The notes beneath the pieces are model-generated. The model was not told where the DNA came from. It saw only the letters and a program-made list of their open reading frames with translations, and did not search any database. Made by a program: the position numbers and the translations under genes. This document shows positions 18,251 through 25,431 of a stretch of DNA of 64,000 nucleotides, piece by piece. Source of the DNA: GCA-2693325 sp036343635 (lineage in GTDB: Bacteria > Latescibacterota > UBA2968 > UBA8231); contig JAYYVF010000076.1 of assembly GCA_036343635.1 (NCBI GenBank), positions 62,001-126,000 of the forward strand. The letters run 5' to 3'. Within the stretch, counting starts at the first letter, position 1. Every line of letters begins with the position of its first letter.

Positions 18251-18290
18251 ACTGGGGGAGCGCCGTTAATGGCTGCTCCCCCGTTTTCTT
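18251..18290 (+). terminator. Strong intrinsic terminator
   Basis: GGGGGAGC-GCC around GTTAAT pairs with GGC-T-GCTCCCCC (18254-18282), an 11-bp stem with one bulge, followed by GTTTTCTTT. It lies 86 bases after the small membrane-protein gene and probably ends that transcript. An A run on the 5' side would allow termination on the other strand too. Confidence 0.8.
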
Positions 18291-18445
18291 TACCCCGTCC
18301 CGTCCTTCACTCGCCCCACGTCTCCACCACCGACTGCCCTGCGATATAATCCACCGCTACACCGCCAACGCCCCAAGCTCTCTGCGGTGCCGCATGCCGG
18401 TATCGGCCAGCATCGTCGCAATCAGACGGGTATGAGGAGGACAGT
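18290..18445 (-). pseudogene. Probable IS110-family transposase relic
   Basis: This segment is far richer in G+C than its surroundings (37 and 41 of 60 bases in two sampled lines). Read on the minus strand it encodes TRLIATMLADTG and RHRRELGALA, then, after a one-base shift, GVAVDYIAGQ and TWGE. The order and spacing resemble the C-terminal domain of IS110/IS116 transposases (tLiAempElG, RRqiAALvGvAP, DSG, WGG). Stops and the frameshift break it, and the N-terminal half is absent. The match is from memory, so moderate confidence only. Confidence 0.42.
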
Positions 18446-18476
18446 GGGTGAGTAGGAGCCCGAGCTGGTCCTCGTG

Positions 18477-18516
18477 AAAGCCCTCGGTTAACACGATGCT
18501 AGCCGGGGGCTTTCTG
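18477..18516. terminator. Inverted repeat, bidirectional terminator-like
   Basis: AAAGCCCTCGG (18477-18487) pairs with CCGGGGGCTTT (18503-18513) over 11 bp with one T-G wobble and a 15-base loop; T-rich on the right and, on the other strand, also followed by T. It borders the G+C-rich relic and may belong to the imported segment. Confidence 0.6.
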
Positions 18517-18644
18517 CTTTAAATATGATCACGTAAGGTTCACGTTTATTATCCACAAGGCTTTGAGAAGGCACCTTACAAAAAATTAAAATGAGTCTTT
18601 AAATTATTGTAGAACAGTTATTTAAAGCTGAAAAATAAATGCTT

Positions 18645-18720
18645 CACATGGGCTTGATCATGGTGAACATTGATTTATAATCAATTGGTTGTGGGTTCGA
18701 TTTCGGGCCGTAATTACCGT
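18645..18720 (+). pseudogene. Decayed copy of tRNA-Lys (relic 1)
   Basis: The stretch ending TAATCAATTGGT and GGTTCGATT lines up with tRNA-Lys from the D arm to the CCA end, with many substitutions; the acceptor stem no longer pairs well and the anticodon loop reads TTTATAA. The similarity runs on into the terminator that follows, so the whole tRNA-terminator unit was duplicated and then decayed. It is not expected to be functional. Confidence 0.7.
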
Positions 18721-18762
18721 AGAAAACGACCACGTATGTTAATTTGTAGGTCGTTGTTTTTG
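18721..18762 (+). terminator. Terminator copy following tRNA-Lys relic 1
   Basis: AACGACC and GGTCGTT form a 7-bp stem with a T run. It matches the genuine tRNA-Lys terminator over its whole length (GTTAATT loop and GTAGGT retained), and the stem has shifted register after substitutions. Confidence 0.65.
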
Positions 18763-18907
18763 GTATAGATAGGGGCGATGTTTTGCGGTCAGTGCCATTC
18801 CCGCCGTTTTATAAAATATTTTTTACTTGTGTTTTCTCTTCCCCAAAGACATCTTGTCGGAGAATTTAGATATATATATATAAATCTCCAATTCTGGGAG
18901 TAATAGG

Positions 18908-19759
18908 ATGACCAAATTTCTTGTGGTGTTATCGATGTTGGCTGTTGGGGCTGGATGTGGTGGGTACAGTTCTACGGGAAATGACGGTGAAAGTACAAAA
19001 AAGGAACTCTTAATTTGGACACAAACAGACAGCGATGGAAGCGTTGAAGAGGAATACCAGTACTACTTAGATCCCGGAAATAATGAGAGAATACAAGAAG
19101 GATGGTATAACTCCTACTATTCAAACGGAAACTATGAATGGGTAGGAATTCACAAGCAAGACAAAAGAGACGGGAAATGGTCTAAGTATTACTTGGATGG
19201 AACTTTGTGGCAGGAGATCAATTATGTCGATGGAAAATTAGAGGGTAAGGAGACCTTATATCAGGCTGGTGGGAAGATCTACGAAAAATATTGGGTAAAT
19301 GACGCCTTGGAAAAATGGTTATACTTCAGACCTGAAAATGAGAATGCGGTGCATGAAGTTAATTTCGTAAAGGGTGTACAAGAAGGTAAGACATACTGGT
19401 TCTTCGAAAATGGGGATGTGGAGTATGAAGTTAATTTCGTAAATGGTAAACAAGAAGGGGACGGCATTCATTATAATGAGGATGGAACCGTCAGAGAGTT
19501 TACCCATTCTGAATTAATCGTAACAAGGTGGAAGATAGAAGGACAATTGGTTTGGACGTTCAAACGTAACGGCACTGTGGTTTTTGATGGAATGGAAGAG
19601 TATAATTTTTCCTGGGAAATAGAGGGAGACAGACTGACTATTACCGACGTGGATACTGGTGAGGTTTTCTCCGAATATGATATTGAATCTCTGTCGATGT
19701 CCGAACTCGTTATTGTTGATCCAGAACATCCCGATAATGAAACTAGGTATGTTCGATAG
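18908..19759 (+). CDS. MORN-repeat-variant lipoprotein (YwqK-like) with lipocalin-like tail
   Basis: 283 aa. A lipoprotein signal ends VGAGC (Cys17). Residues ~60-195 hold repeated YxxG-type units of the MORN_2 kind, such as DGKWSKYYLDGTLW, EGKETLYQAGGKIY, EGKTYWFFENGDV and EGDGIHYNEDGTV. Two neighbouring units are nearly identical at DNA level (GAAGTTAATTTCGTAAA at about 19357 and 19428), so they arose by recent tandem duplication. The last ~75 residues (FKRNGTVVFDG, WEIEGDRLTITD) look like the small lipocalin-like domain common in surface lipoproteins. GGGAG precedes the ATG by about 10 bases. YwqK-like proteins are listed as antitoxins in some databases, but nothing here shows a toxin partner. 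It lies between two tRNA-Lys relics. Confidence 0.8.
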   Translation: MTKFLVVLSMLAVGAGCGGYSSTGNDGESTKKELLIWTQTDSDGSVEEEYQYYLDPGNNERIQEGWYNSYYSNGNYEWVGIHKQDKRDGKWSKYYLDGTLWQEINYVDGKLEGKETLYQAGGKIYEKYWVNDALEKWLYFRPENENAVHEVNFVKGVQEGKTYWFFENGDVEYEVNFVNGKQEGDGIHYNEDGTVREFTHSELIVTRWKIEGQLVWTFKRNGTVVFDGMEEYNFSWEIEGDRLTITDVDTGEVFSEYDIESLSMSELVIVDPEHPDNETRYVR

Positions 19760-19910
19760 GTGGAGAGCTTAGAGTTCCCTACAGAGCATGTGGTTTTTGT
19801 GTGCAATATGTGTGTAGCGCAAGTCCATTTAAGCCTAAAAATACGAAACGATGCTAAATCAACTAAATTGTGTAAGAGTTTGTGTTACAACCGAATACAC
19901 TGTATTTAAA

Positions 19911-20018
19911 TGTTAGTGAAAATGATTTATGATCAATTGATCGTGGCACCGGGTTAACCGTGAAAAATGCCGCATACGATTAGTTCTAAGGTGGTAGTTT
20001 TAGTATAAAAGGGATAAA
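19911..20018 (+). pseudogene. Decayed copy of tRNA-Lys and its terminator (relic 2)
   Basis: GATTTATGATCAATTGATCG matches relic 1 (GATTTATAATCAATTGGTTG) better than it matches the true tRNA, then the T arm is deleted and CCGGGTTAACCGTGAAAAAT joins a weak TGCCGC/GTGGTA hairpin and TTTTAGTATAAAAGGG, the counterpart of the sequence after the relic 1 terminator. Relic 2 therefore appears to descend from relic 1. Confidence 0.6.
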
Positions 20019-20060
20019 TACCATCTCTGTGCAGGCACGATCTGTTATTTCATGAATAAT

Positions 20061-20103
20061 CGTTAATCCTCAGATGGTAGAAATAGTGAATCTTTTATTG
20101 TAA
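20061..20103 (+). pseudogene. Fragment resembling the 5' half of tRNA-Lys (relic 3)
   Basis: CTCAGATGGTAGA at 20069-20081 is identical to the D arm of tRNA-Lys and is followed by ATAGTGAATCTTTTATTG, alignable with its anticodon arm. Only the 5' half is present. A 13-base identity this close to the tRNA is unlikely by chance but the fragment is short. Confidence 0.4.
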
Positions 20104-20166
20104 CGTAAAGATACATTTGGGGTAGTCTTTCTTTAAAAATATTATCTGACTAGCTGAAGGATCGGT

Positions 20167-21372
20167 ATGAAGATAAAATCTATTAAAGCGGTAAATGTCG
20201 ATCTGCCGAAGAGGGTATCTAATACCACAGCCAGACGTGAGAGTTGGCGTCAATCGGCTCCGATCGGTCTACCCATGAACAAGTACGAGGAATTCCCACC
20301 AGATTTGCCAATTAAATCTCCGGGTATCGGAGGCCGAGCTGTATGGGTTCAGGTGACTGCTGAAGACGGGACCTGGGGCCTTGGACGAACGAGCTTCGGA
20401 GAGCCTGTGGCATCATTGGTTGACAATTTTTATGCTCCCTTACTAGAGGAACGGGATTGTTTTGCAACCGAACATTTAAACGATATGATGTGGCGTGCTT
20501 CAAAACGTCACGGATCGCTGGGGTTGTCGGCCTGTGCGCAGAGTGCCGTTGACTTAGCGTTATGGGATCTAAAAGGAAAATTGTTAGGACAGCCCGTGTA
20601 CCGGCTACTGGGTGGGCCAGCACGAGAAAAAATTCTATGCTATTGCACAGGTGACGATCTGGACTGGTCCATCGAATTAGGGTTCAAGCATTTTAAAATA
20701 ACGAATCCCGTTCACTACGAGCAGGGTATTGCTGGATTAAATATCATGGAAGAAAAGGTTGCCAAAGCGCGGGAACAAGTAGGACGGGATGCTGAATTAA
20801 TGATCAATCCAGTGATGGCTTACGATGTCGAATTTGCTATTCGTTTGGCGGAACGTCTCAAGCCCTACGAACTGCGCTGGATGGAAGAGCCACTGATCCC
20901 CGAGGATCTTGAGGGACATATTCAATTGCGTAAAGCGGTACCCTTTATGCCAATAGCCACCGGTGAAGATCATCATACTCGTGTGCCGTTCCGTCAGTTA
21001 GTTGAAAACCGTTGTGTGGACGTGGTTCAACCCGATTTACATTGGTGTGGTGGAATGACCGAGGCTATCAAAATATATCACATCGCTGAAGCTGCCGGGA
21101 TTATGAGTAGTCCACATGGGGGGTTAAATTCGGCTTATGGACAGCATTTTTGTTATGCAATGCCTGAATGTTCGCTCAGTGAATTTCATTTGAGTACACC
21201 CGTGGGGATACCACTGCACGAGCTTAACGCAATTCCTGGAGTACCAGTTCCCAAGGACGGTTATTTAGTTCCAAGTGATGCGCCAGGATTTGGACAGGAA
21301 ATTGACGAGGATTGGATTCGGCCCTGGGATCACGCGGAGGGAGCTACGGGTGGCAAAGAAGTTGTGTTGTAA
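20167..21372 (+). CDS. L-rhamnonate dehydratase-like enolase-superfamily enzyme
   Basis: 401 aa; resembles RhmD along its length: the N-terminal MNKYEEFPPDL, VDLALWDLKGKLLGQPVYRL, CTGDDLDWSIELGF, WMEEPLIPED (second metal ligand), TGEDHHTRVPFRQL (third ligand), VVQPDLHWCGGM, SSPHGG (catalytic His) and DAPGFGQEIDED near the end. RhmD removes water from L-rhamnonate to give 2-keto-3-deoxy-L-rhamnonate. The first metal ligand, an Asp in RhmD (LDCW), reads MINPVMA here, so Asn replaces Asp. AAGGAT precedes the ATG. It is just beyond the tRNA-Lys relics. Substrate could be another 6-deoxy or hexonic acid. Confidence 0.85.
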   Translation: MKIKSIKAVNVDLPKRVSNTTARRESWRQSAPIGLPMNKYEEFPPDLPIKSPGIGGRAVWVQVTAEDGTWGLGRTSFGEPVASLVDNFYAPLLEERDCFATEHLNDMMWRASKRHGSLGLSACAQSAVDLALWDLKGKLLGQPVYRLLGGPAREKILCYCTGDDLDWSIELGFKHFKITNPVHYEQGIAGLNIMEEKVAKAREQVGRDAELMINPVMAYDVEFAIRLAERLKPYELRWMEEPLIPEDLEGHIQLRKAVPFMPIATGEDHHTRVPFRQLVENRCVDVVQPDLHWCGGMTEAIKIYHIAEAAGIMSSPHGGLNSAYGQHFCYAMPECSLSEFHLSTPVGIPLHELNAIPGVPVPKDGYLVPSDAPGFGQEIDEDWIRPWDHAEGATGGKEVVL

Positions 21373-21391
21373 AATTAGAAAGGCAAGACTT

Positions 21392-21469
21392 ATGGCTGAT
21401 ATTTGGCACGATACGGACGTTATGATGTCGTCAAAAAGTCAACAATTTTTTGAAGGAATAAACTCATAA
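21392..21469 (+). CDS. Possible 25-residue ORF or gene remnant
   Basis: ATG 21392 has AAAGG about 8 bases upstream and encodes 25 residues starting MADIWHDTDV before a TAA. It begins 20 bases after the rhamnonate-dehydratase-like gene. The peptide matches nothing I know; it may be a short translated tail of the operon or the broken start of a lost gene. The following 190 bases up to the RidA gene contain no further convincing frame. Confidence 0.28.
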   Translation: MADIWHDTDVMMSSKSQQFFEGINS

Positions 21470-21660
21470 ATAGCTGCACTACAATCTCTAAGAAGGTTTT
21501 TCTCATTATTCGTGCCGTATTAACGACGCAGCGGCTTTGATGATTGTTAGTGGAAATACTCTCTGGTATCAACGCTATATACTGGCATTCATGTATTCCA
21601 TTGATTAGACTATCTTTTAGTTCAAAGTGACAGAGTTGAAATACCAAAAAAGGACAGCAA

Positions 21661-22035
21661 ATGGGACGTAAAACCGTACCGACAGAGGGGCCGTTCGGCG
21701 ATGAATTCGGTTATTCTCGCGCTGTGCGTGTGGGTAATCAAGTTCATGTCTCAGGAACTTGCGCTCAACCACCTAATGATAGGGGGGACGCCTATTCTCA
21801 GGCTTCTATGGTCTTGGGCTTGATTGCAAAAGCACTCGAAGAGGCAGACTCTTCGCTATCGCATGTGGTGCGCACGGTGGTATATATTACGAGTACTGAA
21901 CATGCTGACGGTGTTACTCGAGCTCACGGCGAGGCCTTCGGCGCAATTAGGCCGGCTTCCTCTTTGATCGTGGTAGCGAGCCTGCTAAGGCCTCACCATG
22001 TGGTAGAGATTGAAGCATACGCGATAGTTGAGTGA
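21661..22035 (+). CDS. RidA/YjgF/YER057c-family protein
   Basis: 124 aa with the family order: YSRAVRVGNQVHVSGTCAQP near residues 18-37, QASMVLGLIAKALEEADSSL at 51-70, VVRTVVYITSTEHAD and the C-terminal RPASSLIVVASLLRPHHVVEIEA, which contains the RP-S and E residues around the enamine-binding cleft. True RidA deaminates reactive 2-aminoacrylate; this variant has LLRP where archetypes have a different loop, so a catabolic subfamily role is possible. AAGGAC lies 8 bases before the ATG. Confidence 0.92.
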   Translation: MGRKTVPTEGPFGDEFGYSRAVRVGNQVHVSGTCAQPPNDRGDAYSQASMVLGLIAKALEEADSSLSHVVRTVVYITSTEHADGVTRAHGEAFGAIRPASSLIVVASLLRPHHVVEIEAYAIVE

Positions 22036-22221
22036 TTATTCGTTACGAATATTTCATATTTGTATATAAATGTATTTTTGATCTCAAGTCGTAAAGCAAA
22101 ATGGTGGTGGTTGTTAAAAGTGTAAATAAGGTTGACATAAATCAATTTAAATTAGAAGTTTGAAGATATTGACAGGGAGGACTGAGAGTGTTTCTTCGTA
22201 TCTATTTCAAAGGGAAAAGTC

Positions 22222-22359
22222 ATGAGAAAAATAAAAATTGTTCCAGTTTTAGTTGCCTTTGCAGTTTGTGTGGCTTCTGTCGTTACGGTGCTTGCTCTCT
22301 CTGAGCAGGATTCGACCGAAGAAAATACGGAATGCTCTATTCTTTCGTGTCTATTATAG
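22222..22359 (+). CDS. Small exported or membrane peptide with C-terminal Cys residues
   Basis: 45 residues: a basic start (MRKIKI), a single hydrophobic helix (VPVLVAFAVCVASVVTVLAL) and an acidic, Cys-containing tail (EQDSTEENTEC, then SILSCLL). AAAGGGAAAAG lies 5-10 bases upstream of the ATG, and a strong terminator follows at 22416, so it has the outline of a monocistronic gene. It could be a secreted peptide cleaved after VLAL, a single-pass membrane peptide or a precursor peptide; no modifying enzymes are encoded next to it. Confidence 0.5.
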   Translation: MRKIKIVPVLVAFAVCVASVVTVLALSEQDSTEENTECSILSCLL

Positions 22360-22415
22360 AGATATAGAGAAAATATATCGCTGTAGAGCCTTTCTATTTT
22401 AACACTGTGAGTATT

Positions 22416-22450
22416 AAAAACGCCGATCTGTCTCCTAGTTTGGCGTTTTT
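22416..22450 (+). terminator. Intrinsic terminator
   Basis: AAAAACGCC and GGCGTTTTT form a perfect 9-bp stem around a 17-base loop, followed by ATTTTTTG. It ends the transcript of the small peptide gene and sits before the EF-hand-like gene, so the latter cannot start upstream of it. Confidence 0.85.
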
Positions 22451-22499
22451 ATTTTTTGTCCATTTAGTGGAACGAATCGTTGGTATAATCACAAACTAT

Positions 22500-23276
22500 A
22501 TGTTTTTAATTATAGCTACTGTTGTTTTAAATTACACCGTGGCTCAAACGCAGTCTCAGGAAGCGGTTGGTCGAAATCATTGGACTGGAAACTGCATTGC
22601 TCTTTGTTCAGGTGCTGAAGAGTATTTTATTGATGCGGGTAGGGCAGTCAATCGGTTTGAAGGGCCCTATCAAGTTTGGAAATCTGATGGTAGTGGTGAG
22701 CAGGTAAATTGCGATTGTGATGGTTACTACGCAGTAAAAAATAAAAGCAAACACAAAGAGTTAATTGAGAACACATTCGTGTTGGAAGATTTCGATATCG
22801 GTTTGGCGATAGATTCTTTGATGGAACCTGTTCGGTCGTTTTATCAAATAGATATAGATGGTGGTGGTACTATAGATTTTTTAGAAGCTCGCGATTTTTT
22901 CTCTAATGGCGACCCTGCATTCGATGAAAAACACTTCAGTCGTTATTTCAGTTGGATATCGGGTAAAGATGGTTTACAAGAATTTGACGAGGCAGTCATT
23001 TTTTCGGCTATACAAGGCGCTCAGATGGTGATGCACTATTCGATGGCAAATGGAAATTCTGTAATTGCATCTATTAATAATGCGCTAGAAGTTTCAATCA
23101 ATATTTTAGAGGTGTTTAATTTAGGGGATGAAGAATTTCGTAGAGAGACAATGCCAGCTATTACGGGTATCATGTTAGAAGCTTTTGTTGAAGTAGACGA
23201 AAGAGATGATAATCAAGTTTTGGAGACGTTCAATCTTGTTATAGAAGAGAATTTGCTGATGCTGATACGTGATTAA
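22500..23276 (+). CDS. Exported EF-hand-like calcium-binding protein, otherwise unknown
   Basis: 258 aa from ATG 22500, which begins a plausible signal peptide (MFLIIATVVLNYTVAQTQ). An earlier in-frame GTG (22407) is rejected because a terminator lies between. Near the middle is DIDGGGTIDFLEA, a DxDxGxxxDxxE EF-hand loop with Gly at position 5, followed ~35 residues later by a weaker GKDGLQEFDEAVIF half. The N-terminal CIALCSGAEEYFIDAG and NCDCDGYYAV segments add Cys residues. TATAAT at 22484-22489 lies so close to the ATG that the message may have little or no leader, and no ribosome-binding site is seen. Function unknown. Confidence 0.65.
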   Translation: MFLIIATVVLNYTVAQTQSQEAVGRNHWTGNCIALCSGAEEYFIDAGRAVNRFEGPYQVWKSDGSGEQVNCDCDGYYAVKNKSKHKELIENTFVLEDFDIGLAIDSLMEPVRSFYQIDIDGGGTIDFLEARDFFSNGDPAFDEKHFSRYFSWISGKDGLQEFDEAVIFSAIQGAQMVMHYSMANGNSVIASINNALEVSINILEVFNLGDEEFRRETMPAITGIMLEAFVEVDERDDNQVLETFNLVIEENLLMLIRD

Positions 23277-23345
23277 CCTTTTGGTTTTTAAGAAGGTTGA
23301 AATATGATTAGTCAGATATCTTGATAAAAAACACCAAGAAACTTG

Positions 23346-24539
23346 CTAAAAGATATCGGTTGGAACCCGGATTCGTATTTGTCGTGGTGGCGGACGGGAG
23401 GGCGCTGGATTGAATGAGGCGTCCGGTGTTCCGGAATAGCAGGCCAGCACCCACGGGAACGAGGACGTTACGTAGTATCCGTATTGCCCATCAACGGTCA
23501 TCCCGTTACACTGATCCAAGTCACCCAATCCTGCTGTATATTCCCAATCACCACGAAACTGTCCATCGTAATTGGAACTGGCAATACCACCGTTTCCAGC
23601 CGTAGGTGTTTGGTAACCGGCTACAGACTGGCGGAGACCTCCACCGTCTTTTAGCTGGTAACTGGACTGCGCACTTCGGATGGTTCCGTTGACGTTGATG
23701 CACGACCCATACACGGGGAATCCGTCCGCGGCAAAGCCGATTACCGGTGAGGCGGCCGTCATGGTATTGCAGTCACCTTCGAATATGGCATTGGGATCCG
23801 CGTGGTAGTGGTACATCCCGTCGGGCTGGACGTGTGCGTTGTGTATATCGGTGCCGAAGCTGTTCAGGGGAGACATGGCATCGTAGCGCCAGGGGTGATC
23901 GATGAGGTCGGGACCGCACCCGATTTTTTCTGTTCCCAACGCGTTATTTCCCTCGCCGTAACATGCTGCCGGCAGGAGGTCGACAGTACCGCCGTTCAAA
24001 AGAATGACACTGGCTTTCCAGATATTGGTTGTTGGCGAGCCGGCCTGGACCGGGGTGGTGGTAATCTCGTAGCTGAGATTCTGGGTAGAGATGGCCGTAG
24101 CAAAGTCACCGCCTTCACCCATGTCGTGATTGGGGATGGCATTGGTCGTAAACAGACACTTACTGCCGGACACACTGATGGTGACATCCCCCGAAAAAGA
24201 TTTTCCGGTTATTAAATCTGTCACGTTGGAGGTGTAACTGTTGGCATATGTGGCGCAATCACCGGACCGGCTGGAGGCCATTGCGCCGGTGATATCCCCA
24301 CCGGCGGTAAAAGGATTCGTAGCTTCTGTAATATTCGTGGTACCTTCCGATGAGGTGGAATTATTATTTGTTTGGTCATTGTCATCTGACGTTTCCACAG
24401 CGATAGGCTCTGTAGAATTATTTGGTCTGGCTGGTTCCTCTGAGGAACATGCTAACAGGAAAATTACGAATGAACAGATTGAATATATATTATGGTTTTG
24501 ATGTTTTATCTTTATGTGCAGATCGGTCTTTTCTCTCAT
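23346..24539 (-). CDS. YHYH-domain lipoprotein, probably acquired
   Basis: 397 aa from ATG 24539 (a TTG four codons upstream is possible). Lipoprotein signal ending FLLAC (Cys at ~31), a Ser/Thr/Asn-rich linker, then a YHYH domain with HVQPDGMYHYHADPN, GFAADGFPVYG and YDGQFRGDWEYTAGLGDLDQCNG. YHYH proteins are secreted or surface proteins of unknown function in marine bacteria. Three sampled 60-base lines in this gene have 52, 58 and 60% G+C, against 33-43% in the gene next door, suggesting transfer. The C-terminal PSRPPPRQIRIR tail is basic and Pro-rich. Confidence 0.85.
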   Translation of the reverse strand: MREKTDLHIKIKHQNHNIYSICSFVIFLLACSSEEPARPNNSTEPIAVETSDDNDQTNNNSTSSEGTTNITEATNPFTAGGDITGAMASSRSGDCATYANSYTSNVTDLITGKSFSGDVTISVSGSKCLFTTNAIPNHDMGEGGDFATAISTQNLSYEITTTPVQAGSPTTNIWKASVILLNGGTVDLLPAACYGEGNNALGTEKIGCGPDLIDHPWRYDAMSPLNSFGTDIHNAHVQPDGMYHYHADPNAIFEGDCNTMTAASPVIGFAADGFPVYGSCINVNGTIRSAQSSYQLKDGGGLRQSVAGYQTPTAGNGGIASSNYDGQFRGDWEYTAGLGDLDQCNGMTVDGQYGYYVTSSFPWVLACYSGTPDASFNPAPSRPPPRQIRIRVPTDIF

Positions 24540-24679
24540 TGGTACAATCAATTAATTTGTGCCTTTTTTTTAAAAAAATATTGATTATATACGGATAGGT
24601 TTTATCTATAGACAGGCGATTTCGTTATTAATAAATATAAGATAAGATTCAGCACAGCGAAGGGAAACCAGCCAAAAAA

Positions 24680-25396
24680 TCAAGGTTTCTTGACTTTAAT
24701 TGTAGCCCATGTGTTCGAATTTATGGTTGAAGGTATTTCATAAAAGATCTGTAGCGCTGGCCTTTGATCTATGCTGTTTGAATCTTTGCTAACAAAACGT
24801 TTAGTCGTAATGGTGTCGGTATCTTCTTCCCCAATTAGGATCCAACCGGCATTGGTTTCGGAATTTGTTAGCCAGAGCTTAATGTCATTTAACATACGGT
24901 CGCTTGACCACTCATATTGTCCAATAGTATCAACAGCTGCCGTCGCACTCGGGTTTTTTAAGAAATCACCTCCTGGATTATTCCAAAATATATCAGGAAA
25001 ATAACGGTATAACCAGGTTACATCTCCTTTACGGGCGTTGCCACCAAGGCCTCCACCGCGTGCGCCGATAGAGTCGCTCTCCCCCCAGTGATCTAAAAGC
25101 CGATGGAGGCTAATTGGAAAGCTACCTACAGCAGTACGATCCATAAATAAGGTTAGTTTGGCTGAAACTATCTTTGCCGAGGAAGGTATTTTACTAATAT
25201 CGAAATAAAGAAGGGCACGCCGTAAGCCGAATGAAAGAGTAGCACCGGAAAAAACATGTGGCCCGGCCCCGTTGCTGAGATGTTCGTCTACACTCTGGAA
25301 CAACGTATTGTCCTTGCTTGGATGGAGTGTTATAACAGACGAATATCCTTTTACGGTGGACAGGGAGATCAGCAGTATAGTACAAATAGCAGGCAA
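24680..25396 (-). CDS. Secreted DNRLRE-domain protein
   Basis: 238 aa with a hydrophobic signal (ICTILLISLST) and one DNRLRE (carbohydrate-associated beta-sandwich) domain: VITLHPSKDNTLFQ, then LRRALLYFDISKIPSSAKIVSA with the family RaLlrFD signature, DVTWLYRYF, and a late QRPALQIFYE strand. Such domains occur on extracellular polysaccharide-active proteins. The start is TTG 25396 with AAGG 6 bases upstream; codons for K-R-K-R lie just before it and would improve the signal peptide, but no start codon precedes them after the in-frame TAG. It follows the GH127 gene by 35 bases and is probably co-transcribed. Confidence 0.75.
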   Translation of the reverse strand: MPAICTILLISLSTVKGYSSVITLHPSKDNTLFQSVDEHLSNGAGPHVFSGATLSFGLRRALLYFDISKIPSSAKIVSAKLTLFMDRTAVGSFPISLHRLLDHWGESDSIGARGGGLGGNARKGDVTWLYRYFPDIFWNNPGGDFLKNPSATAAVDTIGQYEWSSDRMLNDIKLWLTNSETNAGWILIGEEDTDTITTKRFVSKDSNSIDQRPALQIFYEIPSTINSNTWATIKVKKP

Positions 25397-25431
25397 TCGT
25401 TTCCTTTTCTATGAGGTTAAAATAGTCTGGA

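Noticed and set aside
18238..18435. 65-residue plus-strand frame in the G+C-rich segment
   Set aside because: It starts inside a terminator hairpin and has low-complexity composition; the opposite strand gives a better transposase-like reading.
18868..18886. Short TATATATA tract before the MORN lipoprotein gene
   Set aside because: Simple A+T repeat; too short to be informative beyond a possible promoter element.
22407..22499. Longer N-terminus for the EF-hand-like protein from GTG 22407
   Set aside because: A perfect intrinsic terminator lies inside it (22416-22450), and the downstream ATG starts a proper signal peptide.
23802..24215. 137-residue plus-strand frame inside the YHYH gene
   Set aside because: A shadow frame produced by the high G+C of the real gene on the other strand; no ribosome-binding site.
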